Assembly: GCA_013373015.1 (NCBI GenBank)
Contig: JABXIQ010000023.1
Span: 1 to 64,000 of the forward strand
Direction: 5' to 3'
DNA: 64,000 nucleotides
Source: Kangiellaceae bacterium
GTDB taxonomy: Bacteria; Pseudomonadota; Gammaproteobacteria; Enterobacterales; Kangiellaceae
In this document: piece by piece, positions 34,811 to 44,454 of the stretch
Layout of the letters: every line of letters starts with the position of its first letter
How positions within the stretch are numbered: position 1 is the stretch's first letter
Notes under the pieces: model-generated
Told to the model about the DNA's origin: nothing
The model's database searches: none
The model's input: the letters and a program-made list of their open reading frames with translations, nothing else
Program-made: the position numbers and the translations under genes

Positions 34811-36985
34811 TTAGCTTGCTGGCTCTAGTTTGGCGTAAGCCAACATTAATTTCTTAAGTCCTTGTTTTTCAAAGTTAACTTGAACTGATGCTTGCGGTCC
34901 GTCACCTTCGTAATTGATGATAATGCCGCGACCAAACTTTGGATGTTGCACCAACTGGCCTAAATGGAAGCCATCTGGGCCTTTAGGGCGGATCGGCGAC
35001 TGTTTAACAAAGGCGGGACGCGATACTTGAGTATTGAGCCTAACCTCACTTAGCAATTCGGAAGGAATTTCACGCACAAAACGCGAAACCTGCGGATAAG
35101 TTTCTCGACCAAATAAGCGGCGTTTTTCTGCGTATGTCAGATAAAGCTGTTGCATAGCGCGAGTAATGCCCACATAAGCTAAGCGCCGCTCTTCTTCTAA
35201 GCCACCAGGCTCATCCAATGACATTTGATGCGGGAAGAGTTTTTCTTCCACACCAGCAATAAACACTAATGGAAATTCCAAACCTTTGGCCGAGTGCAAT
35301 GTCATCATTTGAACGGATTCTTGATATTCTTCTGCTTGGGTATCGCCTGCCTCTAACGAAGCATGTGATAAGAAAGCGGTTAATGGTGTCATATCGGGTA
35401 ATTCTTCAGGCACCACCTCATCAGGATCAAACTCACGAGTAGCATTGACTAACTCCTGTAAGTTCTCTTTACGCGCCTGACCTTTCTCACCCTTTTCTTT
35501 GCCATAATGCTCAAGCAAACCTGAGTGTTCAATAACAATTTCGGTTTGCGCCCATAAATCAAGTTCTTGAGTGCTACTATTAAGCTCATTGATCAGGCCT
35601 AGAAAGTTAGCCATTGCCGTACGCGCTCTTGGTGGTAATAGTTGCTCCACCACCATTTTATGCGCAGCATGCCATAACGAAGTTTGATCTTGTCGCGCTT
35701 GGCCACGAACGAGATCCACAGACTTCTCACCTAAACCTCTGGTCGGTAAATTGACCACTCGCTCAAAAGCTGCATCATCATCACGATTGGCCATTAAACG
35801 CATATAGGCTAAAGTATCTTTAATTTCCGCTCGCTCGAAGAAGCGCAAACCACCATAAATACGGTAAGGAATACCGCGATACAGCATTGATTCTTCTAAG
35901 ATCCGTGACTGAGCATTGGAGCGATACAATATGGCGATATCATTATAACTATTACCCTGTTGTACCCAATCTTCAATACGTGCAGCTATAAAACGAGCTT
36001 CTTCTTGCTCATTAAAGGCCGCATACAAGGCAATTGGCTCCCCCTCATTACCTTCGGTCCATAAGTTCTTGCCCATACGTTCACTATTGTGAGCAATCAC
36101 CGCATTAGCCGCTTTCAGAATAGTTGAGGTGGAGCGATAGTTCTGCTCTAAGCGAGAAACTTTGCAATCTGGGAAATCTTTTTCGAACTGTTGAATATTT
36201 TCAATCTTAGCGCCACGCCAGCCATAGATAGACTGATCATCATCTCCAACGATAGTAATTCGATTGTTGTCATGGCATAACAATCGAATCCAAGCATACT
36301 GTATGGCATTGGTATCTTGAAACTCATCCACCAGAATATGCTTAAAACGCTCACGGTAATGAGCCAGCAAATGTGGATTGTTGGCCCACAATTCATAGGC
36401 TCGCAGCAACAGTTCGTTAAAATCGACTAAACCCGCCGTTTTACAGGCTTCTTCATAGGCATAATAAACTTTAACCATGGTGCTAATAAAAAAATCACCA
36501 TGATGATGAATATCTTTAGGTCGCAAACCCTCGTCTTTCTTGGCATTGATAAACCACTGAGCTTGCTTGGGTTGCCATTCGTTTTCATCAAGATTGAGTT
36601 CTTTCATCACGCGTTTGACCACGCGCAACTGATCTTGTGAATCCAAAATCTGGAACCCTTCTGGCAAACCCGCATCTTTATAATGAGCACGCAATAAACG
36701 ATGAGCAATCGAATGAAAGGTCCCGACCCACATACCGCGCGCAGGCATGGCCAACATATCTTCAATGCGCCCTAACATTTCGCGTGCAGCCTTGTTGGTA
36801 AAGGTTACGGCTAAGATCGCATGAGCCGAAATTTGCTCCACTTTAACTAACCAGGCAATACGATGAACCAACACTCGTGTTTTACCCGAGCCAGCACCTG
36901 CCAACACCAATAAGGCTTTGTTAGGGGCGGTTACAGCTTCTTTCTGTGCGTCATTTAACGCTTCAATGATGTGTGAGGGATCCAT
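34811..36985 (-). CDS. uvrD: DNA helicase II
   Basis: A 724-residue SF1 helicase for nucleotide excision and mismatch repair. Walker A AGAGSGKT near residue 33, DEFQDTN motif II, GDDDQSIYGWRGA motif III, VTLHSAKGLEF-type motif (MTLHSAKGLEFP), and AYVGITRAM motif VI are all present; the C-terminal ~45 residues form the Tudor-like domain with GRGIIINYEGDG. It is near yigB-xerC-dapF, as in E. coli, though two genes are inserted between. Confidence 0.96.
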   Translation of the reverse strand: MDPSHIIEALNDAQKEAVTAPNKALLVLAGAGSGKTRVLVHRIAWLVKVEQISAHAILAVTFTNKAAREMLGRIEDMLAMPARGMWVGTFHSIAHRLLRAHYKDAGLPEGFQILDSQDQLRVVKRVMKELNLDENEWQPKQAQWFINAKKDEGLRPKDIHHHGDFFISTMVKVYYAYEEACKTAGLVDFNELLLRAYELWANNPHLLAHYRERFKHILVDEFQDTNAIQYAWIRLLCHDNNRITIVGDDDQSIYGWRGAKIENIQQFEKDFPDCKVSRLEQNYRSTSTILKAANAVIAHNSERMGKNLWTEGNEGEPIALYAAFNEQEEARFIAARIEDWVQQGNSYNDIAILYRSNAQSRILEESMLYRGIPYRIYGGLRFFERAEIKDTLAYMRLMANRDDDAAFERVVNLPTRGLGEKSVDLVRGQARQDQTSLWHAAHKMVVEQLLPPRARTAMANFLGLINELNSSTQELDLWAQTEIVIEHSGLLEHYGKEKGEKGQARKENLQELVNATREFDPDEVVPEELPDMTPLTAFLSHASLEAGDTQAEEYQESVQMMTLHSAKGLEFPLVFIAGVEEKLFPHQMSLDEPGGLEEERRLAYVGITRAMQQLYLTYAEKRRLFGRETYPQVSRFVREIPSELLSEVRLNTQVSRPAFVKQSPIRPKGPDGFHLGQLVQHPKFGRGIIINYEGDGPQASVQVNFEKQGLKKLMLAYAKLEPAS

Positions 36986-37025
36986 TTAGGGTATGCTTGG
37001 TTTATAAGATTTATCGGACCATTGT

Positions 37026-37784
37026 ATGAAAAAAGCGCTGTTATTTTTACCCTTTTTATTAATTTCTTGTAAAACGGTTAATAATTCATCAACCGAGATC
37101 GATTCAGAGCCCGTTGCACGTGCCTATTATTTACAAAAACAAGCCGTAGAACAGCAACTCGATCAAGATAGTATTATTGGCTATAAAGCAGGATTAACCA
37201 GCACTGCAGGGCAACAAAAATTTTCCGTCAACGAGCCTGTGGCAGGGGTATTGTTTAAAAGTGGACTTGCTTTTGAACGCAATGTTTATCAACTCGAACA
37301 CTATCAAAAACTGATGTTGGAAACGGAAATCGGCTTTATATTAAGCCAAGACATTAAACAAACTGTCATTCAATCTAACTTATCCGATTACATTGAGCGT
37401 GTCGTCCCCGCCATCGAGCTTCCCGACTTGAACTATCCTGATTTATCAAAAGTTACGGGACAAATCCTTATCCAGACTAATGTTGCCTCAAATCACGTAT
37501 TGATCGGCAAGGGCAAACCTTTTTCAGAGGTTTCATTGAACGGAATAGCAGCTAAACTTACTCGTAATGGTAATTTAGTCATATCAGGTCATGCCAATGA
37601 TGCAATGGGTGATCAGCTTGTTGCATTAGAATGGTTGATCAATCGTTTGCTTAAAAATGGTTATTCGCTTAAAAAAGGCGATCTGTTAATCACAGGCGCG
37701 CTGGGAAAGATGATTGCTGCTGAACGTGGCCAGTATGATGCTGACTTTGCTCAGCTCGGGAAGTTAGCTTTTTCTATTCGCTAA
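37026..37784 (+). CDS. Lipoprotein with fumarylacetoacetase/MhpD-like hydratase fold
   Basis: A 252-residue protein with a lipobox ISC at Cys 15 and a domain like 2-oxopent-4-enoate hydratase/fumarylacetoacetase: GYKAGLTS, PVAGVLF, METEIGFIL-like LETEIGFIL (metal-binding acidic residues), PAIELPD, NVASNHVLIG, and ITGALG near the end. Those enzymes are normally cytosolic; here the lipoprotein signal predicts a membrane-anchored periplasmic protein. Substrate unknown. It is divergent from uvrD and 39 nt before the dehydrogenase gene, perhaps co-transcribed with it. Confidence 0.75.
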   Translation: MKKALLFLPFLLISCKTVNNSSTEIDSEPVARAYYLQKQAVEQQLDQDSIIGYKAGLTSTAGQQKFSVNEPVAGVLFKSGLAFERNVYQLEHYQKLMLETEIGFILSQDIKQTVIQSNLSDYIERVVPAIELPDLNYPDLSKVTGQILIQTNVASNHVLIGKGKPFSEVSLNGIAAKLTRNGNLVISGHANDAMGDQLVALEWLINRLLKNGYSLKKGDLLITGALGKMIAAERGQYDADFAQLGKLAFSIR

Positions 37785-37823
37785 TTACAACTGTAAAAAA
37801 GTACAAGTTAATAAGATAAAACT

Positions 37824-38783
37824 ATGAAAGCCGTATTATTAGATGCCGATACACTAGGTCAATGGCAAGCCGATCAAGATATTGAAACCAATGTTAATTT
37901 GTTACCACTAAGCGAATGTTTTGAACAGCTCGATATTTATGGGTTAACAAAGCCAGAGCAGGTTATAGAACGCTGCCAAGATAAAGAGGTTATTATTACT
38001 AATAAAGTGGTTATTGACCGTAGTCTAATGCAGCAATTGCCACAATTGAAAGTGATTCAACTTGCGGCAACAGGTATGAACAATATTGACTTAATTGCCG
38101 CTAAGGAAATGGGCATTCAATGTTTTAACGTGGCAGATTATTCTACCTTTGCCGTTGCTCAATTAACCCTATCTTTTATCCTGAATGCCGCTAACCGAAC
38201 CTGCGAACATCATCTACTAACTAAAAGTGGCGCTTGGCAACAAAGCCGCATGTTTACGCTGACCAACTACCCCACTATGGAAGTTGCTGGCAAAAATTTA
38301 CTGCTGATTGGATACGGTAATATCGGAAAGAAAGTTGAGCAACTTGCTCGTGCTTTTGACATGAAAGTTCAAGTGGCCAATATTCCTGGGCGACCCTTTA
38401 GAGAGAATCAAATTGGTTTACAAGAATCCTTACCTCAAGCCGATTTTGTATCACTGCATTGTCCGCTTACTGATGAAACCAAACATCTGGTAAACTCCGA
38501 TTTTTTAAGACAAATGAAATCAACGGCTCATTTGATCAATACTGCTCGTGGCCCGATTATTGACGAGACTGCTTTAGCTGAAGCATTAATTAACAGGCAA
38601 ATCGCCGGCGCAAGTTTAGATGTCTTATCTCAAGAACCGCCTAGCCCCGATAATCCATTACTGCAAGACAAGGTACCCAACATTATTATTACCCCGCACA
38701 TTGCATGGGCAAGCTTCGAAGCAAAACAAAGATTGATCGAAGGAATGGTTAATAATCTTAAGTCATTAAATAACGTTGATTAA
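37824..38783 (+). CDS. D-2-hydroxyacid dehydrogenase
   Basis: A 319-residue NAD-dependent dehydrogenase of the D-isomer-specific family. The nucleotide-binding motif is LLIGYGNIGKKVEQLA near residue 155; catalytic Arg is in NTARGPIIDE (near 236), Glu in SQEPPSPDNPLL (near 265) and His in ITPHIAWAS (near 286). Glycerate/hydroxypyruvate or 2-oxo acids are likely substrates. It overlaps the 3' end of yigB (convergent) by 18 nt. Confidence 0.9.
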   Translation: MKAVLLDADTLGQWQADQDIETNVNLLPLSECFEQLDIYGLTKPEQVIERCQDKEVIITNKVVIDRSLMQQLPQLKVIQLAATGMNNIDLIAAKEMGIQCFNVADYSTFAVAQLTLSFILNAANRTCEHHLLTKSGAWQQSRMFTLTNYPTMEVAGKNLLLIGYGNIGKKVEQLARAFDMKVQVANIPGRPFRENQIGLQESLPQADFVSLHCPLTDETKHLVNSDFLRQMKSTAHLINTARGPIIDETALAEALINRQIAGASLDVLSQEPPSPDNPLLQDKVPNIIITPHIAWASFEAKQRLIEGMVNNLKSLNNVD

Positions 38784-39425
38784 ATTTTCTATATCGCTGA
38801 CATGAATTTCTAAGTGCTGACAGCTAGCGGCAATACTGCTTTGGATATCGGTTTCAAAACTATCCCCAATATGCAGTAGTTGTTGCGGCTCTATTTGCTC
38901 TAATTGACACACTTTATTTAGCATTTCTGGAGAGGGCTTAGCACGACCATCTATACCTGCAATAAAATGTTTCTTGAAATAATGACGAATATTCAATTGA
39001 TATAAATTTGAATTACCATTACTTACTGCGTAAAGAGTATATTTTTTTTGTAATTTTCCTAGCAGATCAATACTGATGTTTGGAATGTCAATGTGATTAC
39101 GCCAATGATAGAACACTGCAAATGCAGGGTTTACTAATGCTAAGTCTCCAGCGGTTTCTTGTAACATATGTTCAATAACATGCTTGCGCAAGACCGTCAT
39201 GTTTTCTAAATGTTCTTGCTCAGTGGCAATTAATTGATCTGATAGCCGCTGCATAGATTGCACTGTAAAGTGGTGCTTTATTGGCTCATGTTTATCACAC
39301 AAAAAATCATATAACTTCTGATTGCAACGCTCAATGACTCCTGAGTTATCCCACAAGGTATCATCCAGATCAAAACTAATGACCTTTATTTGCTGCCAGT
39401 TAATATGATTAATATTCGAAGTCAT
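38766..39425 (-). CDS. yigB: HAD-family phosphatase, YigB-like
   Basis: A 219-residue haloacid dehalogenase-type phosphatase: motif I SFDLDDTLWDN near 15, motif II AVSNGN near 120, motif III Lys in GRAKPSPEML and motif IV HIGDSFETDI near 180. E. coli YigB dephosphorylates FMN and a riboflavin precursor, and its gene also sits after xerC. It starts 5 nt after the xerC stop and closes the lptM-dapF-DUF484-xerC operon. Confidence 0.88.
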   Translation of the reverse strand: MTSNINHINWQQIKVISFDLDDTLWDNSGVIERCNQKLYDFLCDKHEPIKHHFTVQSMQRLSDQLIATEQEHLENMTVLRKHVIEHMLQETAGDLALVNPAFAVFYHWRNHIDIPNISIDLLGKLQKKYTLYAVSNGNSNLYQLNIRHYFKKHFIAGIDGRAKPSPEMLNKVCQLEQIEPQQLLHIGDSFETDIQSSIAASCQHLEIHVSDIENLINVI

Positions 39426-39430
39426 CTATT

Positions 39431-40339
39431 TTATTTTTTCTTTTTTGCACGAGGATGAGCAGCATCATAAGTTTTGGCTAAATGCTGAAAATCTAAGTGG
39501 GTATAAATTTGTGTAGTTGAAATACTTGCATGACCTAACAACTCCTGTACCGCCCGTAAATCACTGGAAGATTCTAGTACATGGGTTGCGCAAGAGTGGC
39601 GTAGTTTATGTGGATGTAATCGGTCATTTAGTCCTAACCTTTTCCCCCACTCTGTTAAACGTAATTGAATTGCACGATTGGTTAAGCGCTTACCTGTTTT
39701 GCCAATGAACAAAGCTTTTTCATTATCATCTTTAAGCAAGAGGGCTCTTTCTTTTAACCATTTACGCAAAATACTTTCAGCTGATTGACCAAAAGGCACT
39801 TCGCGCACCTTATTACCCTTACCAAGCACTCGCAACGTCGTATCAGAAAAACTCACACTATCTAAATCCATGGATGATAATTCTGATAAGCGAATGCCTG
39901 ATGAATAAAATAATTCCATAATTGCTTTATCTCTTATCGATAAAGCATCTTCTTCTGGCACTTTATCGAGAAAGTGATTGAGGCTATCAACATCAATATT
40001 TTTTGGTAGCCGCTTAGCCTTTTTTGGACCGCGAATACCTTTCGCTGGATTTACTTTTATGATTTTTTGACTAACTAAATAGTCAAGAAAACGTCTGCTC
40101 GCTGATAACCGCAAACCTATGGTTGCTGGCGAGGCTCCTTGTCTATGACTTTTTGCAGTCATCATACGAATATCTTGCGAAGTGAGTTGCGACCAATGAC
40201 TATAATTTTGCTCAAGGCAATACTCCAGCAACTTCAATAATTGACGTTGATAATTATCTACGGTGTGCTTTGAGTATTGCTTCTGGTGTTGCAATAGATC
40301 AAGATATTGTTGAATAGTTTGGCGCAACGAGTCGCTCAT
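39431..40339 (-). CDS. xerC: Site-specific tyrosine recombinase XerC
   Basis: A 302-residue recombinase that, with XerD, resolves chromosome dimers at dif. Catalytic residues visible: Arg in SSGIRLSEL, Lys in LGKGNKVREVPF, H-x-x-R in HKLRHSCATH, His/Trp-type His in LGHASISTTQIYTH with Tyr nucleophile. It overlaps the DUF484 gene by one base, as part of a tight operon. Confidence 0.96.
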   Translation of the reverse strand: MSDSLRQTIQQYLDLLQHQKQYSKHTVDNYQRQLLKLLEYCLEQNYSHWSQLTSQDIRMMTAKSHRQGASPATIGLRLSASRRFLDYLVSQKIIKVNPAKGIRGPKKAKRLPKNIDVDSLNHFLDKVPEEDALSIRDKAIMELFYSSGIRLSELSSMDLDSVSFSDTTLRVLGKGNKVREVPFGQSAESILRKWLKERALLLKDDNEKALFIGKTGKRLTNRAIQLRLTEWGKRLGLNDRLHPHKLRHSCATHVLESSSDLRAVQELLGHASISTTQIYTHLDFQHLAKTYDAAHPRAKKKK

Positions 40340-41031
40340 TAGTCTTGATAAGAAGCTAGGCGAGCTTCTGTAACATCTCCAATTAAGCTTAAAAACAAAG
40401 TACCCATATCAGCAGTAAACAGATCCACCTGCTTGCTTCCAAGCACTATCACTCCATTTTCAGCACCTTCACCTAAGGGAATCATAGCGTAGGATTGCAA
40501 TTCATTATCGCCACCGAATAATTGAGCAATGCTTTCGGTGACACGTCCACACACAGGATCATGGTTGATAAAACGTTGATCGGTTAGTTGACGAATAGTA
40601 TCTAAATCCGTGTAATTCACATGACTTAGCGTTCCATTGTCATCACACAACCATAACTGACAATTGTCTACGGCAAAATGATAGGTCAACTTTGCTAATA
40701 AAGTATCAACCATCTGTTGTTGCGATTGAGCTCCTATTAAACTGACACACAAATCCGTACACTTATTCAAAAGCTCACTATTATTGCCAGCATTCGCCAC
40801 CAACAAGTTGAGCTTCTTTTGCATCTCATCCGAGCGTTGGCGTAGTTTTAATATTTGACGCTCAACCAAAGATACTGAACCATAGACTTCATGAGTCAAT
40901 TTCATCTCATCCAACAATTCTGGATGACGATTAAAAAAATCTGGGTGTTGTTTTAAGTATTGAGCAATCTTTTGCTCAACCGATTGATTATTTTGCACAG
41001 TATTTGTGCCACTTGCCCCACTCATTACCAC
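40339..41031 (-). CDS. DUF484 family GAF-like protein
   Basis: A 230-residue protein of the DUF484 family between dapF and xerC, as in other gammaproteobacteria. The N-terminus has IAQYLKQHPDFFNRHPELL, then a short helix around residue 60-80, and a GAF-like domain to the end. Function unknown. GTG 41031 overlaps the dapF stop and follows GGAG at good spacing; ATG 41025 is an alternative. Confidence 0.88.
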   Translation of the reverse strand: MVMSGASGTNTVQNNQSVEQKIAQYLKQHPDFFNRHPELLDEMKLTHEVYGSVSLVERQILKLRQRSDEMQKKLNLLVANAGNNSELLNKCTDLCVSLIGAQSQQQMVDTLLAKLTYHFAVDNCQLWLCDDNGTLSHVNYTDLDTIRQLTDQRFINHDPVCGRVTESIAQLFGGDNELQSYAMIPLGEGAENGVIVLGSKQVDLFTADMGTLFLSLIGDVTEARLASYQD

Positions 41032-41861
41032 TAAATCTCCACCTGCCCCTCAAAAACCCATTTAACTGGGCCAGTCATCAAAACATTTGCCTGATCATCT
41101 GGCCAGCTGATCCATAAGTTACCACCTGGTAAACTTACTTTGACTTTCTCATCGGTTAATTTATGCAACCGACTCACCACCATTGCTGCACAAGCTCCCG
41201 TGCCACAGGCTTGTGTTTCCCCTACGCCGCGCTCGAAAACTCTTAATCGAATATGATCGCGCGCAACGACCTGCATAAAACCTACATTGGCCTGCTCTGG
41301 AAAATAATTATGCTTACTTAATGCTGGGCCAATTTTTTCAACTGGCGCACTATCAATATCTGTCACCGCTAATACGCAATGCGGATTGCCCATGGAAACC
41401 GCACCAACTGAATAACGAATACCATCGACCTCTAAGCCATATTTATCGGCCCGCGAAGCATAACGAATGGGCACCTGAGCTGGCTCTAATCGTGGCCGCC
41501 CCATATCAACACTAATTAAACCGTTGTCTTCTAACGTTGCTTGCATAGTTGCAGTATTAGTTGAAAGTTTTAGTTCTTTCTTCCAAGTTAAGCCTTTTTG
41601 CCGTACATATTTTGCTACCGCGCGAGCACCATTACCACAATGTCCAGCCTCACTGCCATCTGCATTAAATATTCGGAAATGAAAATCTGAATCTGGATGT
41701 TGTGGCGCTTCGATAATCAATAATTGATCAAAACCGATTCCAGTATTACGATTTGCCAATTGGCTAACTTGCGCTTGATTCATATAAATCGGCTGCGATA
41801 TGGCATCCACTACCATAAAGTCATTGCCTAAGCCGTGCATTTTACTGAAATGTAATAGCAT
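41031..41861 (-). CDS. dapF: Diaminopimelate epimerase
   Basis: A 276-residue enzyme converting LL- to meso-diaminopimelate for lysine and peptidoglycan. Both catalytic cysteines are present: GHCGNGARAVAKYV and ACGTGACAAMV, as is the start FSKMHGLGNDFMVVD. It begins one base after the lptM stop. Confidence 0.97.
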   Translation of the reverse strand: MLLHFSKMHGLGNDFMVVDAISQPIYMNQAQVSQLANRNTGIGFDQLLIIEAPQHPDSDFHFRIFNADGSEAGHCGNGARAVAKYVRQKGLTWKKELKLSTNTATMQATLEDNGLISVDMGRPRLEPAQVPIRYASRADKYGLEVDGIRYSVGAVSMGNPHCVLAVTDIDSAPVEKIGPALSKHNYFPEQANVGFMQVVARDHIRLRVFERGVGETQACGTGACAAMVVSRLHKLTDEKVKVSLPGGNLWISWPDDQANVLMTGPVKWVFEGQVEI

Positions 41862-42071
41862 CTATTGCGGCTCCTGCTCAACTTCACCGTCTTCGATAAC
41901 AGCTTGTTCCTTTTCAGCTTTCACATCCTGTGATTCATCCATTACAGCCTGCGTCTGTGGCTCTGATGGCGCTAAATAGAGATCGCCTTTTTGCCCACAA
42001 GCAGCTATCAATGAAACAGTAAATAGTATGATCAGCAGCTTCAACTTGGATCGTGTCATTATAATAGTCAT
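41862..42071 (-). CDS. lptM: LptM (YifL) small lipoprotein
   Basis: A 69-residue lipoprotein with signal segment LKLLIILFTVSLIAAC (lipobox LIAAC) and the family sequence CGQKGDLYLAPS right after the modified cysteine. LptM helps mature the LptD/E outer-membrane LPS translocon. It heads the dapF operon, its usual place. The acidic tail after residue 45 is low complexity. ATG 42059 is an alternative start. Confidence 0.9.
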   Translation of the reverse strand: MTIIMTRSKLKLLIILFTVSLIAACGQKGDLYLAPSEPQTQAVMDESQDVKAEKEQAVIEDGEVEQEPQ

Positions 42072-42219
42072 GTTAGAAAGTGGCGTTACGGTATCGCCAA
42101 TGCTTGATAATATGCTCTTATCTTCCTATAGCTTGCCTGCAATGGCAAGCTCTGGCTAGTTACTCTCGCTATCAGTTATGGCACAATACAGTTATTATCG
42201 AATGACTTAATCTGTAAGT

Positions 42220-42576
42220 ATGAATGATTCACAATATAATCAACTGATCGAAGATACTTTAGCCGCTATTGAAGATGCTGTTGAAGACTTGATCCAAGAA
42301 ACTGATATGGACCTAGATTATGAGTCTGCTGGCGGTATTTTAACCATCAGCTTAGGGGCTGGTGGCAAGTTAATCCTTAATCGCCAAGCACCAGTGCAAC
42401 AACTATGGTTAGCAGCTAAAAGTGGCGGCTATCATTTGGATTGGGTTGAAACTGAAGCGGGCGGCCAATGGCAAACCGATCGCGACGGCGAATCGCTTAA
42501 CACTCTTTTCAATCGCGTCTTTAAAGAACAAACAGGTATCGACCCTAATATCCAGTTATCGATTACCGCTCAATAA
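42220..42576 (+). CDS. cyaY: CyaY, bacterial frataxin
   Basis: A 118-residue iron-binding protein that modulates iron-sulfur cluster assembly. Acidic first helix (EDTLAAIEDAVEDLIQETDMDLDYE), then LTISLGAGGKLILNRQAPVQQLWLAAKSGGYHLDW. Divergent from lptM, as in E. coli. It ends 18 nt before the esterase gene. Confidence 0.95.
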   Translation: MNDSQYNQLIEDTLAAIEDAVEDLIQETDMDLDYESAGGILTISLGAGGKLILNRQAPVQQLWLAAKSGGYHLDWVETEAGGQWQTDRDGESLNTLFNRVFKEQTGIDPNIQLSITAQ

Positions 42577-42594
42577 TAATTATAAGGTTTTATT

Positions 42595-43278
42595 ATGTCT
42601 GAATCACTTTCTAATGAATTATTACCATGCGTTACTGTTGCTGCAGCTGGTGAGCATAAGGCCAGTGTCATTTGGCTGCATGGCTTAGGAGCAGATGGCC
42701 ATGATTTTGAGCCAATTGTGCCTGAACTCAAATTATCCAACGAGCTTGGAGTAAAGTTTATATTCCCTCACGCGCCAGTAATACCAGTGACGATTAATAA
42801 CGGTTATCCGATGCGTGCGTGGTATGACATTCGTAATGCCGACCTATCACAACGAGAAGATGAAGAAGGGGTACGCCAGTCTGCGCAGCAAGTTTTAGCA
42901 CTAATTGAACAGGAAATCGCGCAAGGCATCCCAGCCGAAAAGATTATCCTTGCAGGATTTTCACAAGGTGGAGCCATTGCATTGCACCTAAGCACTCGCA
43001 TCGAGCATAAACTTGCGGGCATTATTGCTTTATCGACGTATTTAACAGTCCCTCAAAAACTGTCTGACGAAAAATCTAACGCTAACTTGGAAACCAGCAT
43101 CTTCATGGCTCATGGTTCACAAGATATGGTAGTTCCTATGCAAAGAGGTCAATTCAGCGCTAAAACATTACAAGAGAATGGCTTTTCAGTGAACTGGAGT
43201 GACTATCCTATGGCTCATGCAGTGTGCTTAGAAGAGATCCAAGCGATTGGTCACTATATTGCTAACGCCCTTAGCTAA
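42595..43278 (+). CDS. Carboxylesterase/lysophospholipase of the alpha/beta hydrolase fold
   Basis: A 227-residue hydrolase. Oxyanion-hole segment WLHGLGADGHDF, nucleophile elbow GFSQGG (Ser near 123), Asp in HGSQDMVVP and His in YPMAHAV complete the triad. Similar to Pseudomonas EstB-type and eukaryotic acyl-protein thioesterase enzymes; the true substrate is unknown. Confidence 0.9.
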   Translation: MSESLSNELLPCVTVAAAGEHKASVIWLHGLGADGHDFEPIVPELKLSNELGVKFIFPHAPVIPVTINNGYPMRAWYDIRNADLSQREDEEGVRQSAQQVLALIEQEIAQGIPAEKIILAGFSQGGAIALHLSTRIEHKLAGIIALSTYLTVPQKLSDEKSNANLETSIFMAHGSQDMVVPMQRGQFSAKTLQENGFSVNWSDYPMAHAVCLEEIQAIGHYIANALS

Positions 43279-43361
43279 GCCAAACAAGTCCTTAGCTAAC
43301 TGTTTAGCGCAAGTCTTTGATTGTCATAGACATTTAAGCCGTTTTGCGCCACCATTAGGCT

Positions 43362-44414
43362 ATGAAAAGGTCAACAAAACCAAATAATAGCTCTACATCT
43401 AACTCTCCAAGCTCACCTAGCTTGGGGAGTATGCCTGATTTTTGTCAGCCATCGACCCTCTACTTAACTATTATTGCTAGTGTTTTATTAGCTTTTTTGC
43501 TCAGTTTTGTGGCTCCCAACTGGCAACTAGAGTTTTGGTATAATCTTAGTTTATATGCTTTGTTTATCCTTTGGACTTCGTTAACCAGCCTTGGCCTCCT
43601 ATGTTTAATAAAAAAACAATACCAGCGGCTTTCCTTAAAGCGTTTTTCTTGGGTCGCCATCAGCATTATTCTATTGGTGACTTTGGCCTATAGCTTGTTG
43701 GTTACCACCTATTTATCCGAACAAATATCTTTCTGGTTTTTGCTGCGCAATTTATTATTAGCAGCCTTAGTTAGTGGTATATTTTTTCGTTATTACTTTT
43801 TACGTCAAGATAGCCTGATGCGAGTACGCTCAGAAGCTGAGGCGCGTGTTCAAGCATTGCAATCACGGATCAGGCCTCATTTCTTGTTTAACAGCCTCAA
43901 TACATTGGCCAACTTAGCGACTACCGATCCCGAGAAAACAGAGCATTTGATTTTAGATATCGCCGATATTTTTCGCGCCAGTATGCAACGCTCAGATATT
44001 TTAATACCCTTTCATGAAGAACAGAGCTTATGTCAGCAATATTTAGGCTTGGAAAAACAAAGGCTTGGTGACAAGTTACAGTTTCAATGGCTGACAGAAA
44101 CCATTGACCGCAATCTGTTAGTACCGCCATTACTGTTACAACCGATTATCGAAAATGCTGTGTACCATGGCGTTCAGGCACGCCCTGATGGTGGTTTGAT
44201 ATCTATTAAGGGCGTCAGCTATCAAAAGCATATTCAGCTTGAGATTACCAATCCTCTGCCGCCTGTAAGTGCTGAATTACACAAGGGAAATTCATTAGCG
44301 CTGAAAAATATTCGCCAACGCTTAGAAGTCTTATACACTAATAAAGCAAGCCTAAATTATCATCAAGCTGACGGTAAGTTTTATTGTATGATAAAAATTC
44401 CCAAGCAGCTGTAG
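43362..44414 (+). CDS. algZ: AlgZ/FimS-type sensor histidine kinase
   Basis: A 350-residue LytS-type kinase: Ser-rich N-terminus, four membrane helices (about 32-52, 62-84, 96-116 and 128-146), then a His_kinase domain with phospho-acceptor in RIRPHFLFNSLNTLANL (His near 174), N-box IIENAVYHGVQARPDGG, and a GNSLALKNIRQRLE segment. The N-terminus could begin at a later Met. It is followed by the LytTR regulator and hemC, the Pseudomonas algZ-algR-hemC order. Confidence 0.88.
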   Translation: MKRSTKPNNSSTSNSPSSPSLGSMPDFCQPSTLYLTIIASVLLAFLLSFVAPNWQLEFWYNLSLYALFILWTSLTSLGLLCLIKKQYQRLSLKRFSWVAISIILLVTLAYSLLVTTYLSEQISFWFLLRNLLLAALVSGIFFRYYFLRQDSLMRVRSEAEARVQALQSRIRPHFLFNSLNTLANLATTDPEKTEHLILDIADIFRASMQRSDILIPFHEEQSLCQQYLGLEKQRLGDKLQFQWLTETIDRNLLVPPLLLQPIIENAVYHGVQARPDGGLISIKGVSYQKHIQLEITNPLPPVSAELHKGNSLALKNIRQRLEVLYTNKASLNYHQADGKFYCMIKIPKQL

Positions 44415-44454
44415 CGCTACTGGAAATGATAAAAGGTTACTAATTGAGTAAAAC

